From the NCBI RefSeq assembly GCF_017875735.1, contig NZ_JAGGMZ010000001.1:1178001-1242000 (forward strand): a stretch of 64,000 nucleotides of DNA, given 5' to 3'. Position 1 is the stretch's first letter; every line of letters starts with the position of its first letter. The stretch is from Arthrobacter sp. CAN_C5. Its GTDB lineage: Bacteria; Actinomycetota; Actinomycetes; Actinomycetales; Micrococcaceae. The translations under genes and the position numbers were made by a program. Under the pieces are notes generated by a model that was not told the origin of the DNA, did not search any database, and saw nothing but the letters and a program-made list of their open reading frames with translations. Shown here in pieces: positions 35,683 to 44,689 of this stretch.

Positions 35683-36288
35683 CTACTGAAGTACGGCAGA
35701 TAGCAGCCGGGCAACTATTCCAGACCGTCCCCGGTCCTTCAGCACAGGCAGATCATGGGACGAGCTATCAGCTCTGCTCGCCTCTTCGTAATAGCTTTTA
35801 GCAACGTGCAGTTGCTCCGCCCTGAAGCGCAGTGATAAACCTATCGCCAAGCCGGCCAAGCCAATCAGGGCGGGATAAACGCTGTCCCAGAGTTCGCTAA
35901 GGACTGTCCACTCGTTGTCGCCGGTGAGGATTTCTTGCAGCTGAACGCCTAGAAATGCCGCCGCAAGAATCAAGATAACCTCCGCGCGGTATCTGTGCGT
36001 CCGTTCCCTGACGGCAGCAGCACGGCCGAACGCTGCAGCCATCGCGGGCTTCATCTGATCTTCGTCAGAGGGAAAAGGGTTTGGCCAACGATGGCCGCCT
36101 AGTTGCCCTGAAAGGGGCCACTCTGGTTCCATCTGGGAAATTTCGTCGAACGAGACTGAAATAATCGGCTGCCGCCAGGTTTGCCGCCATTCTCGCCAGC
36201 TGCTCATCATTGCGCGGAAACCCATCACAATAAACAGCACCAATATGGCAATGTTTACGACGGCATACAGCCAGTCGTAAGTAGTCAT
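35683..36288 (-). CDS. Hypothetical membrane protein
   Basis: 201 residues from the ATG at 36288, which overlaps the preceding stop as ATGA, so the two are translationally coupled. One helix at the N terminus (YAVVNIAILVLFIVMGFRAM), a soluble stretch with Trp/Arg, then two helices (VILILAAAFLGVQLQEIL and YPALIGLAGLAIGLSL). Family unknown. Confidence 0.6.
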   Translation of the reverse strand: MTTYDWLYAVVNIAILVLFIVMGFRAMMSSWREWRQTWRQPIISVSFDEISQMEPEWPLSGQLGGHRWPNPFPSDEDQMKPAMAAAFGRAAAVRERTHRYRAEVILILAAAFLGVQLQEILTGDNEWTVLSELWDSVYPALIGLAGLAIGLSLRFRAEQLHVAKSYYEEASRADSSSHDLPVLKDRGRSGIVARLLSAVLQ

Positions 36289-36662
36289 AGCTTCGGCCCC
36301 CTCGGACGATGGGGTGGGGGTAGCGGTTGTCTTGTCCAGAGGATGCCGTACAGAAAGAAACATGATCCGCAGATGACAGCACCGCTCTGCCATACCCAAT
36401 AGCTGAGTTCCAATACATCTGGCGGGATCTCAAGTCCGGAAAAGTAAACTAAGAAGCTGAGGACGAAATCTAGAAGCATCCCGAAAAGGGTGACAGTCCA
36501 GAGCGCCCAGTAAGCAGCCCGGGCCAGTGCTCTCATCGGATGATTCAATTCGAGTGTGAGACGCCGCCCATGGCTGAGCGTCTCCTCAAATAAGCGGAAC
36601 CATCGCGAAAGCTCCTTGAGCTTAGTGCGCGGCCTGACTGCTTTGCTATGCGAGGAAGTCAT
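36285..36662 (-). CDS. Hypothetical membrane protein
   Basis: 125 residues from the ATG at 36662. A basic N terminus (KAVRPRTKLKELSRWFRLFEE) is followed by two transmembrane helices (YWALWTVTLFGMLLDFVLSF and VWQSGAVICGSCFFLYGIL). It overlaps the next gene by 4 bp (ATGA) and probably forms a two-gene unit with it. Confidence 0.55.
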   Translation of the reverse strand: MTSSHSKAVRPRTKLKELSRWFRLFEETLSHGRRLTLELNHPMRALARAAYWALWTVTLFGMLLDFVLSFLVYFSGLEIPPDVLELSYWVWQSGAVICGSCFFLYGILWTRQPLPPPHRPRGPKL

Positions 36663-36770
36663 CGAATACCACCCTCTCTTAGAGAGGGATGGTCCCACGC
36701 CCGGTTGTGCACGGCAACCCTGCGCGTTCCAGGCGGCTTTCCTAGAAGGTCGTCTCGACCCAGAGTGAGC

Positions 36771-37430
36771 CTAGGCGGCCTTCTTGGCGGCGTTCCGGGC
36801 TTCGATGTTCTCCCAGTAGGCTTCCTGCGCGGCCAGGTTGGCCAGGTCGGCCCATTCACGGCGGTTGTCTTCGGACCCGCGCTCCAGGACGTCATCCTCG
36901 CTGTAGTAGTTGCCCATGTCGACGAGCACCTCGTACTCGTGGTCTTTGGACAGCAGATAGCCGGAGTCGTCCCAGTGCTTCATCTCGGTGTGCACGGCGA
37001 AGCCGATCAGCTTCGCGTGATGGTCGCGGCGCTCATCGGAGAGGTCCGGGACGGTGACGTCGAAGATCTCCCGGGCTTCCTTGTGGTTCCAGCGGGCTTC
37101 ACCGTCGACGAAGTATTCACCGTAGGCCTCGTACAGTGGGTTCAGATCGGTGATTTTCTTTAGCATCAGTTCGGCGTCATGGCGACGGCGGGGCCAGACC
37201 GCGCTGGGTAGCGGTTGCCCTAGATTAACTTGTCCGGGGACGACGTCCGCGCCGCCATCACCTACCAGAATGGCTGTTTCCTCGTCCATGGATAGGACCG
37301 TCTGGCGAACCGTGATCGGAGTATTCAGTATGGCCCGCTTGCCGCCGCGCAGCCGAACAATGTACTCGTTGTGACCCAGGTACCGGCTGACCGTGTTGAT
37401 GACCTCGGTGGGCTGCTCTTTAGCGCTCCT
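36771..37430 (-). CDS. Hypothetical plasmid protein (start not resolved)
   Basis: The frame is open from just after a TGA at 37431 to the stop at 36771. Protein-like sequence reaches back to TEVINTVSRYLGHNEYIVRL, well upstream of the first ATG (37289, MDEETAILVGDG), so a short form would lack a conserved N-terminal part. No ATG or GTG precedes it, so the true start may be lost or made by coupling with the overlapping upstream frame. The C-terminal half is acidic with WNHKEAREIFDVTVPDLSDERRD. The 5' part (GGKRAILNTPITVRQTVLSMDEETAIL) is duplicated as a relic at 49415. Function unknown. Confidence 0.5.
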   Translation of the reverse strand, partial: RSAKEQPTEVINTVSRYLGHNEYIVRLRGGKRAILNTPITVRQTVLSMDEETAILVGDGGADVVPGQVNLGQPLPSAVWPRRRHDAELMLKKITDLNPLYEAYGEYFVDGEARWNHKEAREIFDVTVPDLSDERRDHHAKLIGFAVHTEMKHWDDSGYLLSKDHEYEVLVDMGNYYSEDDVLERGSEDNRREWADLANLAAQEAYWENIEARNAAKKAA

Positions 37431-37746
37431 TCATGGGTGCGATTAGCGCTTTCATGGAGGCCATCTGGCGTTCCCGTTCGGCCTGCATGAAGGCTTGGTT
37501 GGCAGCCATTTCACGCTGCTAGCGGAGGACCTCGACGCGCTGATCGGCGGCCGCTGACTGCACGGACTGGGCAGGGACAATTCCGATGCCAGTCGAGGTG
37601 GGCACGAGTGACTGGGCGCTGGGCGCGTCCAGGTCTTCAAGGCGTCTCGCTTCGGCAGCGAGATCAGCGGCTCTCAGTTGGAGCTGCTCCAAAGCGCAAA
37701 GGCCGGACGGGGTGGGCTTTAGGGCTGGGTAGACATGGAACCCCAT
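37420..37746 (-). pseudogene. Hypothetical gene with in-frame amber codon
   Basis: From the ATG at 37746 (MGFHVYPALKPTPSG) the frame is protein-like to a TAG at 37519-37521. It continues in the same frame as QREMAANQAFMQAERERQM to a TAA at 37420. Removing the amber codon gives a 108-residue, Gln/Glu-rich helical protein. It overlaps the following gene by 11 bp in another frame. Confidence 0.5.
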
Positions 37747-37812
37747 CTGTAGGGAAGCCAGCCTCTACCTCACCAGCGCAGCCAGGAGCCCGGCTGAGCG
37801 TGCAGAACGGAT

Positions 37813-38166
37813 CTAGGCGGCTACTGAGAGCCGTAGCATCTGGAAGATGGCAGAGCGCCACTCACGAGGGTCGGTGAGATGGTGCGGGGCGTCGATGTGG
37901 GAGTTGTAATCCTTGTCAAACATCAGGTACTTCCACGTCGGCGTGTGGGCGCCTGTAATGCCCGGCTTGTCATAAATTAGGATGTCGGCCCGGACCCCGG
38001 TCTTGTCGTGGGTAAGGATCAGCTTGATGACTCACTTCGGGCCGAGCTGCTGCTCAACGTCGGCCAGCTTGCCGGGGACGCAGCCGGGGTTGATCCAGGT
38101 AGGGGTGAAGACAGTGAAGTTCTCGTGGCCTTCTGCTTCGCTACATGCCCGAGTGCGGCTACTCAT
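37813..38166 (-). pseudogene. Hypothetical gene with in-frame opal codon
   Basis: Starts at an ATG overlapping the stop of the pentapeptide gene (ATGA). It reads MSSRTRACSEAEGHENF, then TVFTPTWINPGCVPGK, to a TGA at 38032-38034. It continues in frame as VIKLILTHDKTGVRADIL, then DKPGITGAHTPTWKYLMFD, to a TAG at 37813. The downstream half is clearly protein-like. One nonsense change splits a 117-codon gene of unknown function. Confidence 0.6.
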
Positions 38167-39205
38167 GATCATTGACGACGGACGGCCATTCGGCAGGTTC
38201 GACGTTGGCCGGCTTGATGGCCGGATCGTCATCCCAATCGAATTCCGGGGGCGGATTCCATTGCTCAGGGAATCCGAAATTGACTGTTCCTGCCCCGAAA
38301 TCGACGGATCTGAGGTCTGTTGTGCCGGTGAAGCGGGCTTCATCGAACCGGATGGTTTCGCCCACAAAATGAGCTCCGTCGAACCGGGTGGTTTCACCGG
38401 TGAACCGGGCTCCGTTAAAACTGGTGTAGCTGCCGGTGAAGTGGGCTCCGTCGAACCGGGTGGTTTCACCGGTGAACCGGGCTCCGTTAAACCGGGTGGT
38501 CTCGCCGGTGAAGTGGGCTTCCTTGAAGCTGGTGGTTCTGCCGGAGAAATGTGCTCCCCTCAGGTCAGCCTCTTCGAACACCGCTCCTCGACAATCGAAA
38601 TTCCAGTCTGACCACGAGATTTCCGCTGTCCATTGAAGGTGATCTTTGATGACACCGACGATAGTCTGCCTGACTACGCGGTCGTTCTGTCGGTAGCTGT
38701 GATGCTCTTCGATCTCTGGCCGCAAATCGCCTGGGGTCCTCCGAACGATGACCTGGTGTTGGTGGTTTGCACCGATTTCGGGTGAATACGGCAGCCGAAG
38801 GTAGCCGCAGAGCACGTCGATGCACTGCTGCCGTTTGAGCCCGAGAACTTGGTCCGCCACTCCGGCCATCGCGTACACGCCGGCCATCCGCACAGCGGGG
38901 TCGGGATGACCGAGTTGTTCTGATGCAGCCCCGAAGTGTTCGACGAACCGGCTGCTCTCCACATCGCGCTGCTTGCGGTAGGCAACGACCAGGAAGACAA
39001 CACCGCCGACACCGGCGACGATTGTAAGGACGGTTCCGGTCAGGTCAACGGGCTGGACCTCGTCGGTGCCGACGTTGAGCAGCTGAGACAGGACGAGGGT
39101 TGCGAGTACGGCGACGAGAGCTGCCGCTGCCAGGCCGATGACCACCGATGGGAGGAGGCTAACCCGAGAGAACCACGATCGGATCCTTGCCTTTCTAAAA
39201 CCCAC
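38159..39205 (-). CDS. Pentapeptide-repeat membrane protein
   Basis: 348 residues from a GTG at 39205 that overlaps the end of the preceding gene. Two transmembrane helices (VIGLAAAALVAVLATLVLSQL and TVLTIVAGVGGVVFLVVAY) lead to a cytoplasmic region found in actinobacterial pentapeptide proteins (RFVEHFGAASEQLGHPD, VRMAGVYAMAGVAD, CIDVLCGYLRLP). The C-terminal part is a pentapeptide-repeat helix (A-F/L-x-x-x) dominated by nearly identical blocks such as FTGETTRFDGAHFTG. This architecture is common and its role is unknown. Confidence 0.78.
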   Translation of the reverse strand: MGFRKARIRSWFSRVSLLPSVVIGLAAAALVAVLATLVLSQLLNVGTDEVQPVDLTGTVLTIVAGVGGVVFLVVAYRKQRDVESSRFVEHFGAASEQLGHPDPAVRMAGVYAMAGVADQVLGLKRQQCIDVLCGYLRLPYSPEIGANHQHQVIVRRTPGDLRPEIEEHHSYRQNDRVVRQTIVGVIKDHLQWTAEISWSDWNFDCRGAVFEEADLRGAHFSGRTTSFKEAHFTGETTRFNGARFTGETTRFDGAHFTGSYTSFNGARFTGETTRFDGAHFVGETIRFDEARFTGTTDLRSVDFGAGTVNFGFPEQWNPPPEFDWDDDPAIKPANVEPAEWPSVVNDHE

Positions 39206-39743
39206 GCCGTCCCTTCTGCATCCAGTCGAGGAAGCGGTGGTCTCCGCTGCCGTTCACTGGATCATAGGTGCCCGAGCAGTCGTATGGGGCGCATTCGTTG
39301 GACGAATTCTCGGGTAGGGCGCAGACCTTGCAGGGCTGCGTGCCGAGGAACTGCTCGATGGCCTCCAGGACGGAAGCCGCGGTGATGATGAAGCCTGACG
39401 GCTGGGCTTCCAGGAGCAACGCCATTTCGAGCTTAACCCGGACTTCGGCAACATCGCTGCGGAACAGGTCCAGCCAGATGTCCATTGCTGCAACGTTGTC
39501 GGTTTCCAGTGTCATGGCAGGGAAGGTTCTCGCGACCGATGAGGCCAAGGCCGACGTCTTAGGAGACACGATGGCCGCATCAAAGGCAGTCGACTCCAGG
39601 TTCCGTCGGCAGGCATCAGCCATGTGCAAAGCGATGACCGGCCGAGGGGTGTCCGGGGCCGTCGGTTCCAGGCTGTGCAGTCGATTGAGGGCTTTTTGCG
39701 TGGTCGAGCCGCGCTGGGTGTCAGAGGCTCGTTCAGCCATCAC
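39195..39743 (-). CDS. Hypothetical protein with C-terminal cysteine cluster
   Basis: 182 residues. The helical body (VARTFPAMTLETDNVAAMDIWL, EVRVKLEMALLLEAQPSGF) is followed by Cys-x2-Cys and further Cys residues (PCKVCALPEN, ECAPYDC), a possible metal site. It overlaps the pentapeptide gene by 11 bp, so it is probably cotranscribed and coupled with it. Not recognised. Confidence 0.55.
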   Translation of the reverse strand: MMAERASDTQRGSTTQKALNRLHSLEPTAPDTPRPVIALHMADACRRNLESTAFDAAIVSPKTSALASSVARTFPAMTLETDNVAAMDIWLDLFRSDVAEVRVKLEMALLLEAQPSGFIITAASVLEAIEQFLGTQPCKVCALPENSSNECAPYDCSGTYDPVNGSGDHRFLDWMQKGRRGF

Positions 39744-39797
39744 AGATTTTTCGGTAGGAGTTGGTCATTCCCCATTTGTGCGGAGACCCCGTTCAAC

Positions 39798-39971
39798 CTA
39801 CCCGCTGGGCTGAGGATCGTAGTTTTCGCCAGCGGTCACGGCCTCATAATGGTCCCAGTTCACGACGTCGCGGGAGTTGGTGTGGACTGTCCACCAGTCA
39901 TGGAGCAGCACGCTCATCCGGCCCCGGGTGTCGGGTTCAGTCTCGATGAAACAAAACTCGCCCGAGACCAT
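39798..39971 (-). CDS. Small hypothetical protein
   Basis: 57 residues from the ATG at 39971 (MVSGEFCFIETEPDTRGR, then MSVLLHDWWTVHTNSRD). Protein-like sequence extends about 20 codons upstream in the same frame (TEIAAPLPYPKGARA) without a standard start, so the N terminus is uncertain and may have been lost. Function unknown. Confidence 0.45.
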   Translation of the reverse strand: MVSGEFCFIETEPDTRGRMSVLLHDWWTVHTNSRDVVNWDHYEAVTAGENYDPQPSG

Positions 39972-40006
39972 TGCCCTGGCACCCTTGGGGTAGGGCAGTG
40001 GTGCTG

Positions 40007-40338
40007 CTATCTCCGTAAGGACGAATTGCCTTCGTCGTACCGGTCGTCGTAGCTGATGCCGAACTCGTCGTCGGTCAGGCTGACGACTGGGTCGTGGTTC
40101 GGCTGCGGGTGACGGTAGGTGAGGGCTCCCGCTGGGACGTCGGGGTTGTTGCCCTCGTATCCGGTGATGGGACCGGTCAGCCCGACCTCTCGGGCTAGAT
40201 CGTAGGCCAGCGGGCCGGCCGCGCAGGGAGGACGGTCAGGCCTGAGGCGCTGGCCAGAGAAATGTCGGCTTCCGGGTGAAGGCTGGCTGAGAACTGGCCG
40301 CCGGCGGGCACACCGGGCTGAACGCGTGAAATAGACAT
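40007..40338 (-). pseudogene. GGQF-leader hypothetical gene, frameshifted
   Basis: ATG at 40338 opens MSISRVQPGVPAGGQFSA, then SLHPEADISLAS, the same leader as at 35595. After about 45 codons the frame hits a stop, but a neighbouring frame continues as LAYDLAREVGLTGPITGYEG through YRHPQPNHDPVVSLTDDEF to a TAG at 40007. One indel near 40200 (in GCGCGGCCGGCCC) explains this. Confidence 0.6.
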
Positions 40339-40406
40339 ACCCCTAGATGTGTGGCAACAGCGACAAGCTGCCAGTGATCCTGCGGAGAAGACTGTTCGAC
40401 TAATCC

Positions 40407-41096
40407 CTACGCTGGATGTGCTGGAGGGGATGGTCTCGTTTGTTGGGTCCAGGCGCCATCCTGCCAGTAACGCTGCAGCCCGGACGTGGAGTCGGAGTAC
40501 CAGCCGTCCGGAATGGTCGGAGGGGGCGGAACATCAGCTGGTAGCTGTTGGGGTAATGGTGCCACCGGGGGAGCGGGCGTCACCGCGGGTGCTCCGTCTG
40601 GAGCGTCGGAGGGAAGCACATCGTCAGGGATTGTTCCGGCCTCGATATGCCGGAGCAATTCCTTTCGACTGGCTGTGACCAGGGTCCACCGCTGCCCGGA
40701 CCAATATCGTCCTCCGCGACCTTCCTTGTACCAGCCGGCCGGGGACCCGAAGTAGGTCAGCGACGCTGCAACGCGACCGATGAAACTGCCGGCGATGCGT
40801 TCATGCGATGCGGGTGGCGGGTTGCGGGCGTTGAAGGCCTGGGTTGCGATTTCCAGCTCGGCTTCTCGCTGGGTGATGCGACCGGAAGCTACTTTCTCAC
40901 GGATCCACTGCTGCACTCTCGCCATCTCGGCATCGGCGTTGGCCTTCGTGATTTGATCCAGCTGCATTGCCGACAGGTGGGCCTGGGCCGAGCCTTGCTC
41001 AAGGAGCTGACGTTGCACTCCTAGTTGTTGCCGGCCGGTGACGAAGCCCCCAACGTTGGCAGCCGTGTTCAGGCGATTACCCTTCATTTTCCCCAT
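40407..41096 (-). CDS. DUF2510-containing hypothetical protein
   Basis: 229 residues from the ATG at 41096 (MGKMKGNRLNTAANVGG) with AGGAG 5 bases upstream; an in-frame start at 41159 is less likely. A Gln/Glu-rich helical region (QLGVQRQLLEQGSAQAHL) precedes a Pro-rich linker and a C-terminal DUF2510 motif, IPDGWYSDSTSGLQRYWQDG. That domain is actinobacterial and of unknown role, often in membrane-linked proteins. An earlier WYKEGRGGRYWSGQRW segment looks like a second, diverged copy. Confidence 0.68.
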   Translation of the reverse strand: MGKMKGNRLNTAANVGGFVTGRQQLGVQRQLLEQGSAQAHLSAMQLDQITKANADAEMARVQQWIREKVASGRITQREAELEIATQAFNARNPPPASHERIAGSFIGRVAASLTYFGSPAGWYKEGRGGRYWSGQRWTLVTASRKELLRHIEAGTIPDDVLPSDAPDGAPAVTPAPPVAPLPQQLPADVPPPPTIPDGWYSDSTSGLQRYWQDGAWTQQTRPSPPAHPA

Positions 41097-41171
41097 GTCA
41101 CTCCTGAGCTGGTTTTCGAACCAATCTACGCCAAGTGTCTGGTGGAAGTAGGATGCCAACCCCGTTGGGCA

Positions 41172-41465
41172 CTACCAGGTGTTGTCTTCCGTGGTGCCCC
41201 ACACATCGGCCACGATGAAGTCCGGGTTGCCGAAGCCGACGTCGATGGCGTCGATGATCCGCTTCTCGTAGTCGGACTGGTGTTCGCGGGAGGTGCCGAC
41301 GCCGCGGACGTGTACACGTTCGAGGCACCGCGGGATTCCTTGGCCGCCTCGGCGTCCTCGGCCTTGGCCGACCCGGTTTTCTGGTTGTATTCGTTTCGGT
41401 GTTTGATCCCCCCGTTCAGGAAGTGGCTGGTGAGCTGCCGGGCCTGGCGGTGGGTGGGCGGTGAT
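41172..41465 (-). pseudogene. Frameshifted hypothetical gene
   Basis: One frame reads HRQARQLTSHFLNGGIKH, then NEYNQKTGSAKAEDAEAAK. Near 41330 the coding sense moves to another frame, RVHVRGVGTSREHQSDYEK, then DAIDVGFGNPDFIVADVW, ending TAG at 41172. Together they look like one degraded gene with at least one indel. Confidence 0.45.
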
Positions 41466-41468
41466 GCC

Positions 41469-41636
41469 CTAGTAGGTATTCTTGAGGATGTCGGACACCT
41501 GGTAGGCGTGAACTCCGATGGCAAGGTCCAGTCCGTGCAACCGGAGGGTTTCCGGATTCGCGGCGGTATCCATAAGCACCCAGGCGACCGAGGCGCTGGC
41601 CATGGCCTTGCCGGGCACGTAGTGGTCGTCATTCAC
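41469..41636 (-). CDS. Possible small hypothetical protein
   Basis: 55 residues from GTG 41636 (MNDDHYVPGKAMASASVAW, then AANPETLRLHGLDLAI). Composition is protein-like; there is no Shine-Dalgarno sequence. It may be the 5' part of the same decayed gene as 41172-41465. Confidence 0.35.
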   Translation of the reverse strand: MNDDHYVPGKAMASASVAWVLMDTAANPETLRLHGLDLAIGVHAYQVSDILKNTY

Positions 41637-41963
41637 GGCTGATTCGCGTGAGTTGCGCGGGTCGACCAGGTTCGGGGCATGGACCGGTCGTGACGTCTCT
41701 GTCGTAGAGAGCCTCGTTGGACTGGACCAAGAAAATAGGCCATCCAGGTGCTCGTAATTGTGAATGCACTTCGGGTGCCTCCGTGCATCTAGCGGCAAGT
41801 ATGCGAGGTTCTTCGCGACAATCACCGAGAGCCTCAACGGAGTGGATCAGTGATTGTCCCCAGTGCTCTCAGTGGTAACTGCTATTGATGCGCTCAAGTC
41901 GTTGTTAGGGAAATTCCCTTCTCCCGGGAGAGGGGAATAGTAAACCCCGTGAAGTAAAACGAC

Positions 41964-42230
41964 TCATGCCACAGGTGCTCTGTTGCTCCATGGTCGTCTA
42001 TGTATCAGGCTCAGTTTGAAGGAGCCATTTCTTGCTGGAATGGCATTGTCGGAGATGTTGATTGCTTCATGAGGTCCGAACCCCGCCTTACCTTGCGATG
42101 CACGCAACGCGCCGTTTAGGTCGGGGCTATCAGTGTCAGATTTGACTCTGCCTGATTCGCTCGTTCGGATCACTATGAAACCGCTGCCCACTCGACAAAG
42201 ATTCCCTTGGTGATGCGCACGTTATCACCT
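41964..42230. repeat. Diverged repeat, outer part of duplicated block, copy 1
   Basis: Aligns at roughly three bases in four with 56215-56460: shared GCCACAGG-GCTCTGTTG, GCTGGAATG, GCTTCATGA and GATTTGACTCTG-CTGATTCGCT. No frame is conserved between the copies, so it is probably non-coding or an old pseudogene. Confidence 0.5.
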
Positions 42231-43448
42231 CGACGCTGGCAGCAGTAATCGCGCGTCTCGAATCCAGGACGGGTCATCCCGAACTCGCGCCGCCAACAAC
42301 CTCACCAAGAGCTGTGGGTCCGTAGATCGCAAGCGCTATCTTCGCCAAGTCAAGAACCGGATTCATGTCTAACAGCCCGAGAGCCAGGAAAGGTTGAACA
42401 ACGTAGCGTTCCATGTAGGTGTGGGGGGTGCACTAAACCGCCAAATGCCCTTCACTGGCCCCTGAAGCGGTCTTGCAGCGCAGTACGCGACGTTCGGCGG
42501 CGTGAGACCGTTTGGCGTTTGAATGGCCCTCAGGGGGCCCTGCAGGCGTTCCGTGGCCAGCGGCGGACCAATTAGCCGATCCCTCGAGTTCAGGTGGTCG
42601 AAATGGCAGTGGCGGGCGCCGTCCGCAAGATCGGTCCAGCCTAGCCACGGAGCGTCCCCGAGTGGGTACCCCGGTTACGGCTTCGCGCCTCCGAGGGTCA
42701 GCCATGAAGCACCCGGATCTAGCGCTGCATGTTCCGTTTTTGACGGCCCGGAATCCCCAGCCATCCGGGTCGCCTCAGATTTGGAAGAACCGCCCTGCTC
42801 CGCACAAGACGGATAGGCGTTCTTGCTCGGGTCATCTCACGGCCAGGTTGGGGAGTTGAAGGAGGATCTACATCAAAAGATCCTCTGGGACTGAAGGGGT
42901 GTACGGCGGCGTTGAAACTAGTAATGCGTTCGGGGGTACATCCGGCCATCCGACTGAGGGGGTTGCAGGCGCCCGCTTCCAGCCATGCAGCGACCCACGT
43001 TTTGTTCAGAGGGGCGGGGCGGCCATTATTGAGACGCGTGATTACTGCGGCGAGGTGGGATGACTGCCTCATGGTCAGGATGAGGCCTGTTCGGGGTGAT
43101 TTCGGGTTTGTCCCACCGTCCCACCTCTGTCCCACCACTGGTGGGACAAAAAGTTCCCAGGTAAACAAAGGGAAGGGGCCCCCTTAGAGACAGTTGTCCT
43201 ACCTGTTAAGAAGAAAAAGAATATATATATAGGGCCACTGTTGTTGTTGTCGGCTGTTGTTGTTACATCCCTCTCCATATCTATATATGGTTACCAAACT
43301 GGTGGGACAGGTGGGACAAACACTTTTTCGACCCTCGATTGTGCCTCTGACGTGGGACGATACCCGAAAAAAGTGTCCCGCAAAGGGGTGGACAGAGGGT
43401 GGACGGGGTGGGACAAACGAAAACGGGTGAATTTCGGGTTTGGTGGGG

Positions 43449-43498
43449 TGTGATAACCTAGGAACGAACTCCCATCCACAGTGACGACGGTTATCACA
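43449..43498. promoter_or_regulatory. Perfect 10-bp inverted repeat, copy 1
   Basis: TGTGATAACC at 43449-43458 and its complement GGTTATCACA at 43489-43498, 30 bases apart. The same arms and spacing occur at 57660-57709. Possible operator or RNA stem upstream of the terminator. Confidence 0.5.
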
Positions 43499-43524
43499 AG
43501 GCCCTTCTAGGGGCCTTCTTTTTT
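43498..43524 (+). terminator. Rho-independent terminator
   Basis: AAGGCCC, a six-base loop, GGGCCTT and then CTTTTTT. The copy at 57709-57732 keeps the form with one mismatch. Confidence 0.7.
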
Positions 43525-43846
43525 GCCTGAAAACGGTCTTCGGTCGTGTTTCGCCGGTTTGGGTCGAAAAGGGGTGTTGTCGTGATCGGGGTCGAAAGAG
43601 GGGGTCAAAACCCGGTTTTCGGTGCAGGACGGTTTTCGGGCCTCCGAGTGCCAAACACCGAAAGCGGTCGTTTTCGACAGTCTCGGACCCCGAAAAGCGG
43701 TCTCGGATGAACCTTTCCGGCTCCCGAGCGTCGGCCGGCGCCCGGATCAGGACCCCTGGCGAACGCGAAAACACCCCTGGCGAACGCGAAAACGGCGTCA
43801 GAAACGGTGCTTGCACCCGTGGTGAGCGTCTACGCATAGAGAGAAT

Positions 43847-44418
43847 ATGACCAAAATACTGATAGCAGGCGACTGGCACGGCAACACCTCCTGGATGACA
43901 TCCGTCCTCTTCGAAGCCAGCCGTGATGGGTACGACACGATCATCCATGTAGGGGATCTGATGGTCCTCTGGCCGGGTGATCGCTGGCCCCACGAGCCGA
44001 CGTTCACCGGCGCCCTGGTGGACCTTCTGGAGCGGCTGAACATCCGGCTCATCTTCGTCGACGGCAACCATGAGGCGCACCCCGCCCTGCGATCCCTGCC
44101 GCTCACCGAGGAAGGCTTCGGAAGGATCAGCGATCATCTGCTGTACGCTCCGCGGGGTCACCGCTAAGAGATCGACGGCGTCCGCTTCGGTGCCCTTGGG
44201 GGAGCGATGAGCATCAACCGTTCAAGGCATCAGAAGCCCTCGATACCGAATCCGCCATCAACCGACGGCACATCCTGCACGCGGTCTGTACCACCGACCC
44301 AAAGCTCGTTTTCTGCGGTCACTGGCATCAGCGTCGCAGCGAACCAGTCCCCGAAGCCGGGCCGTCGCCGAAGTCAGGCAAAGATGCACCCTTCGAGGGA
44401 GTTTGGCAGCACGGTTAG
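43847..44418 (+). pseudogene. Calcineurin-like metallophosphoesterase, decayed
   Basis: Starts MTKILIAGDWHGNTSWM and has the metal-site motifs GDWHGN, HVGDLMVLWP and GNHEAH in order, so it is a calcineurin-like phosphoesterase. At 44165 a TAA follows YAPRGHR, but the frame continues EIDGVRFGALGGAMSINR. After a one-base shift, ESAINRRHILHAVCTTD and the late motif CGHWHQRRSE follow to a TAG at 44416. It thus has one nonsense codon, one frameshift and probably an internal deletion. A more decayed copy is at 58021. Confidence 0.75.
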
Positions 44419-44689
44419 TGCGACACGAAACTGCAATCCAGCTGATCAAGGACGTTTCAAAACCCCGGCATATCAAGCTGCCACTTTGATCTGCGAAACG
44501 AAGCTGACGGCCTCCTCTCTAACCTCCGCATCGGTCAGGTCGCCAGACCATCCCCCCATCGTGACGCGCATCCTCACGAAATCAATTTCGCCCCACTTCT
44601 CGGCCGAAATCTATCGCTTGAGTTGGTCCATCGCGATCGGGCGCAGCTTTCCATGCTTGCCAGGGCACCTGCACTATCGACCATGTAGA
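44419..44689. other. Gap
   Basis: 271 bp with no gene that I can support. Confidence 0.35.

Larger units (their letters stand above)
43080..43650. repeat. GTGGGACA-repeat block, copy 1 (candidate origin, centromere or control region)
   Basis: About 570 bp nearly identical to 57310-57870, although the sequence just left of it is not conserved. It holds seven copies of GGTGGGACA or its complement: 43109, 43118, 43128, 43140, 43301, 43310 and 43408 (approximate starts). An A/T tract follows at 43205-43230. The unit at 43128-43148 is a perfect inverted pair, TGTCCCACC, three bases, GGTGGGACA. Iterons near an A/T tract suggest a replication or partition site. There is no Rep gene beside it. Confidence 0.5.
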
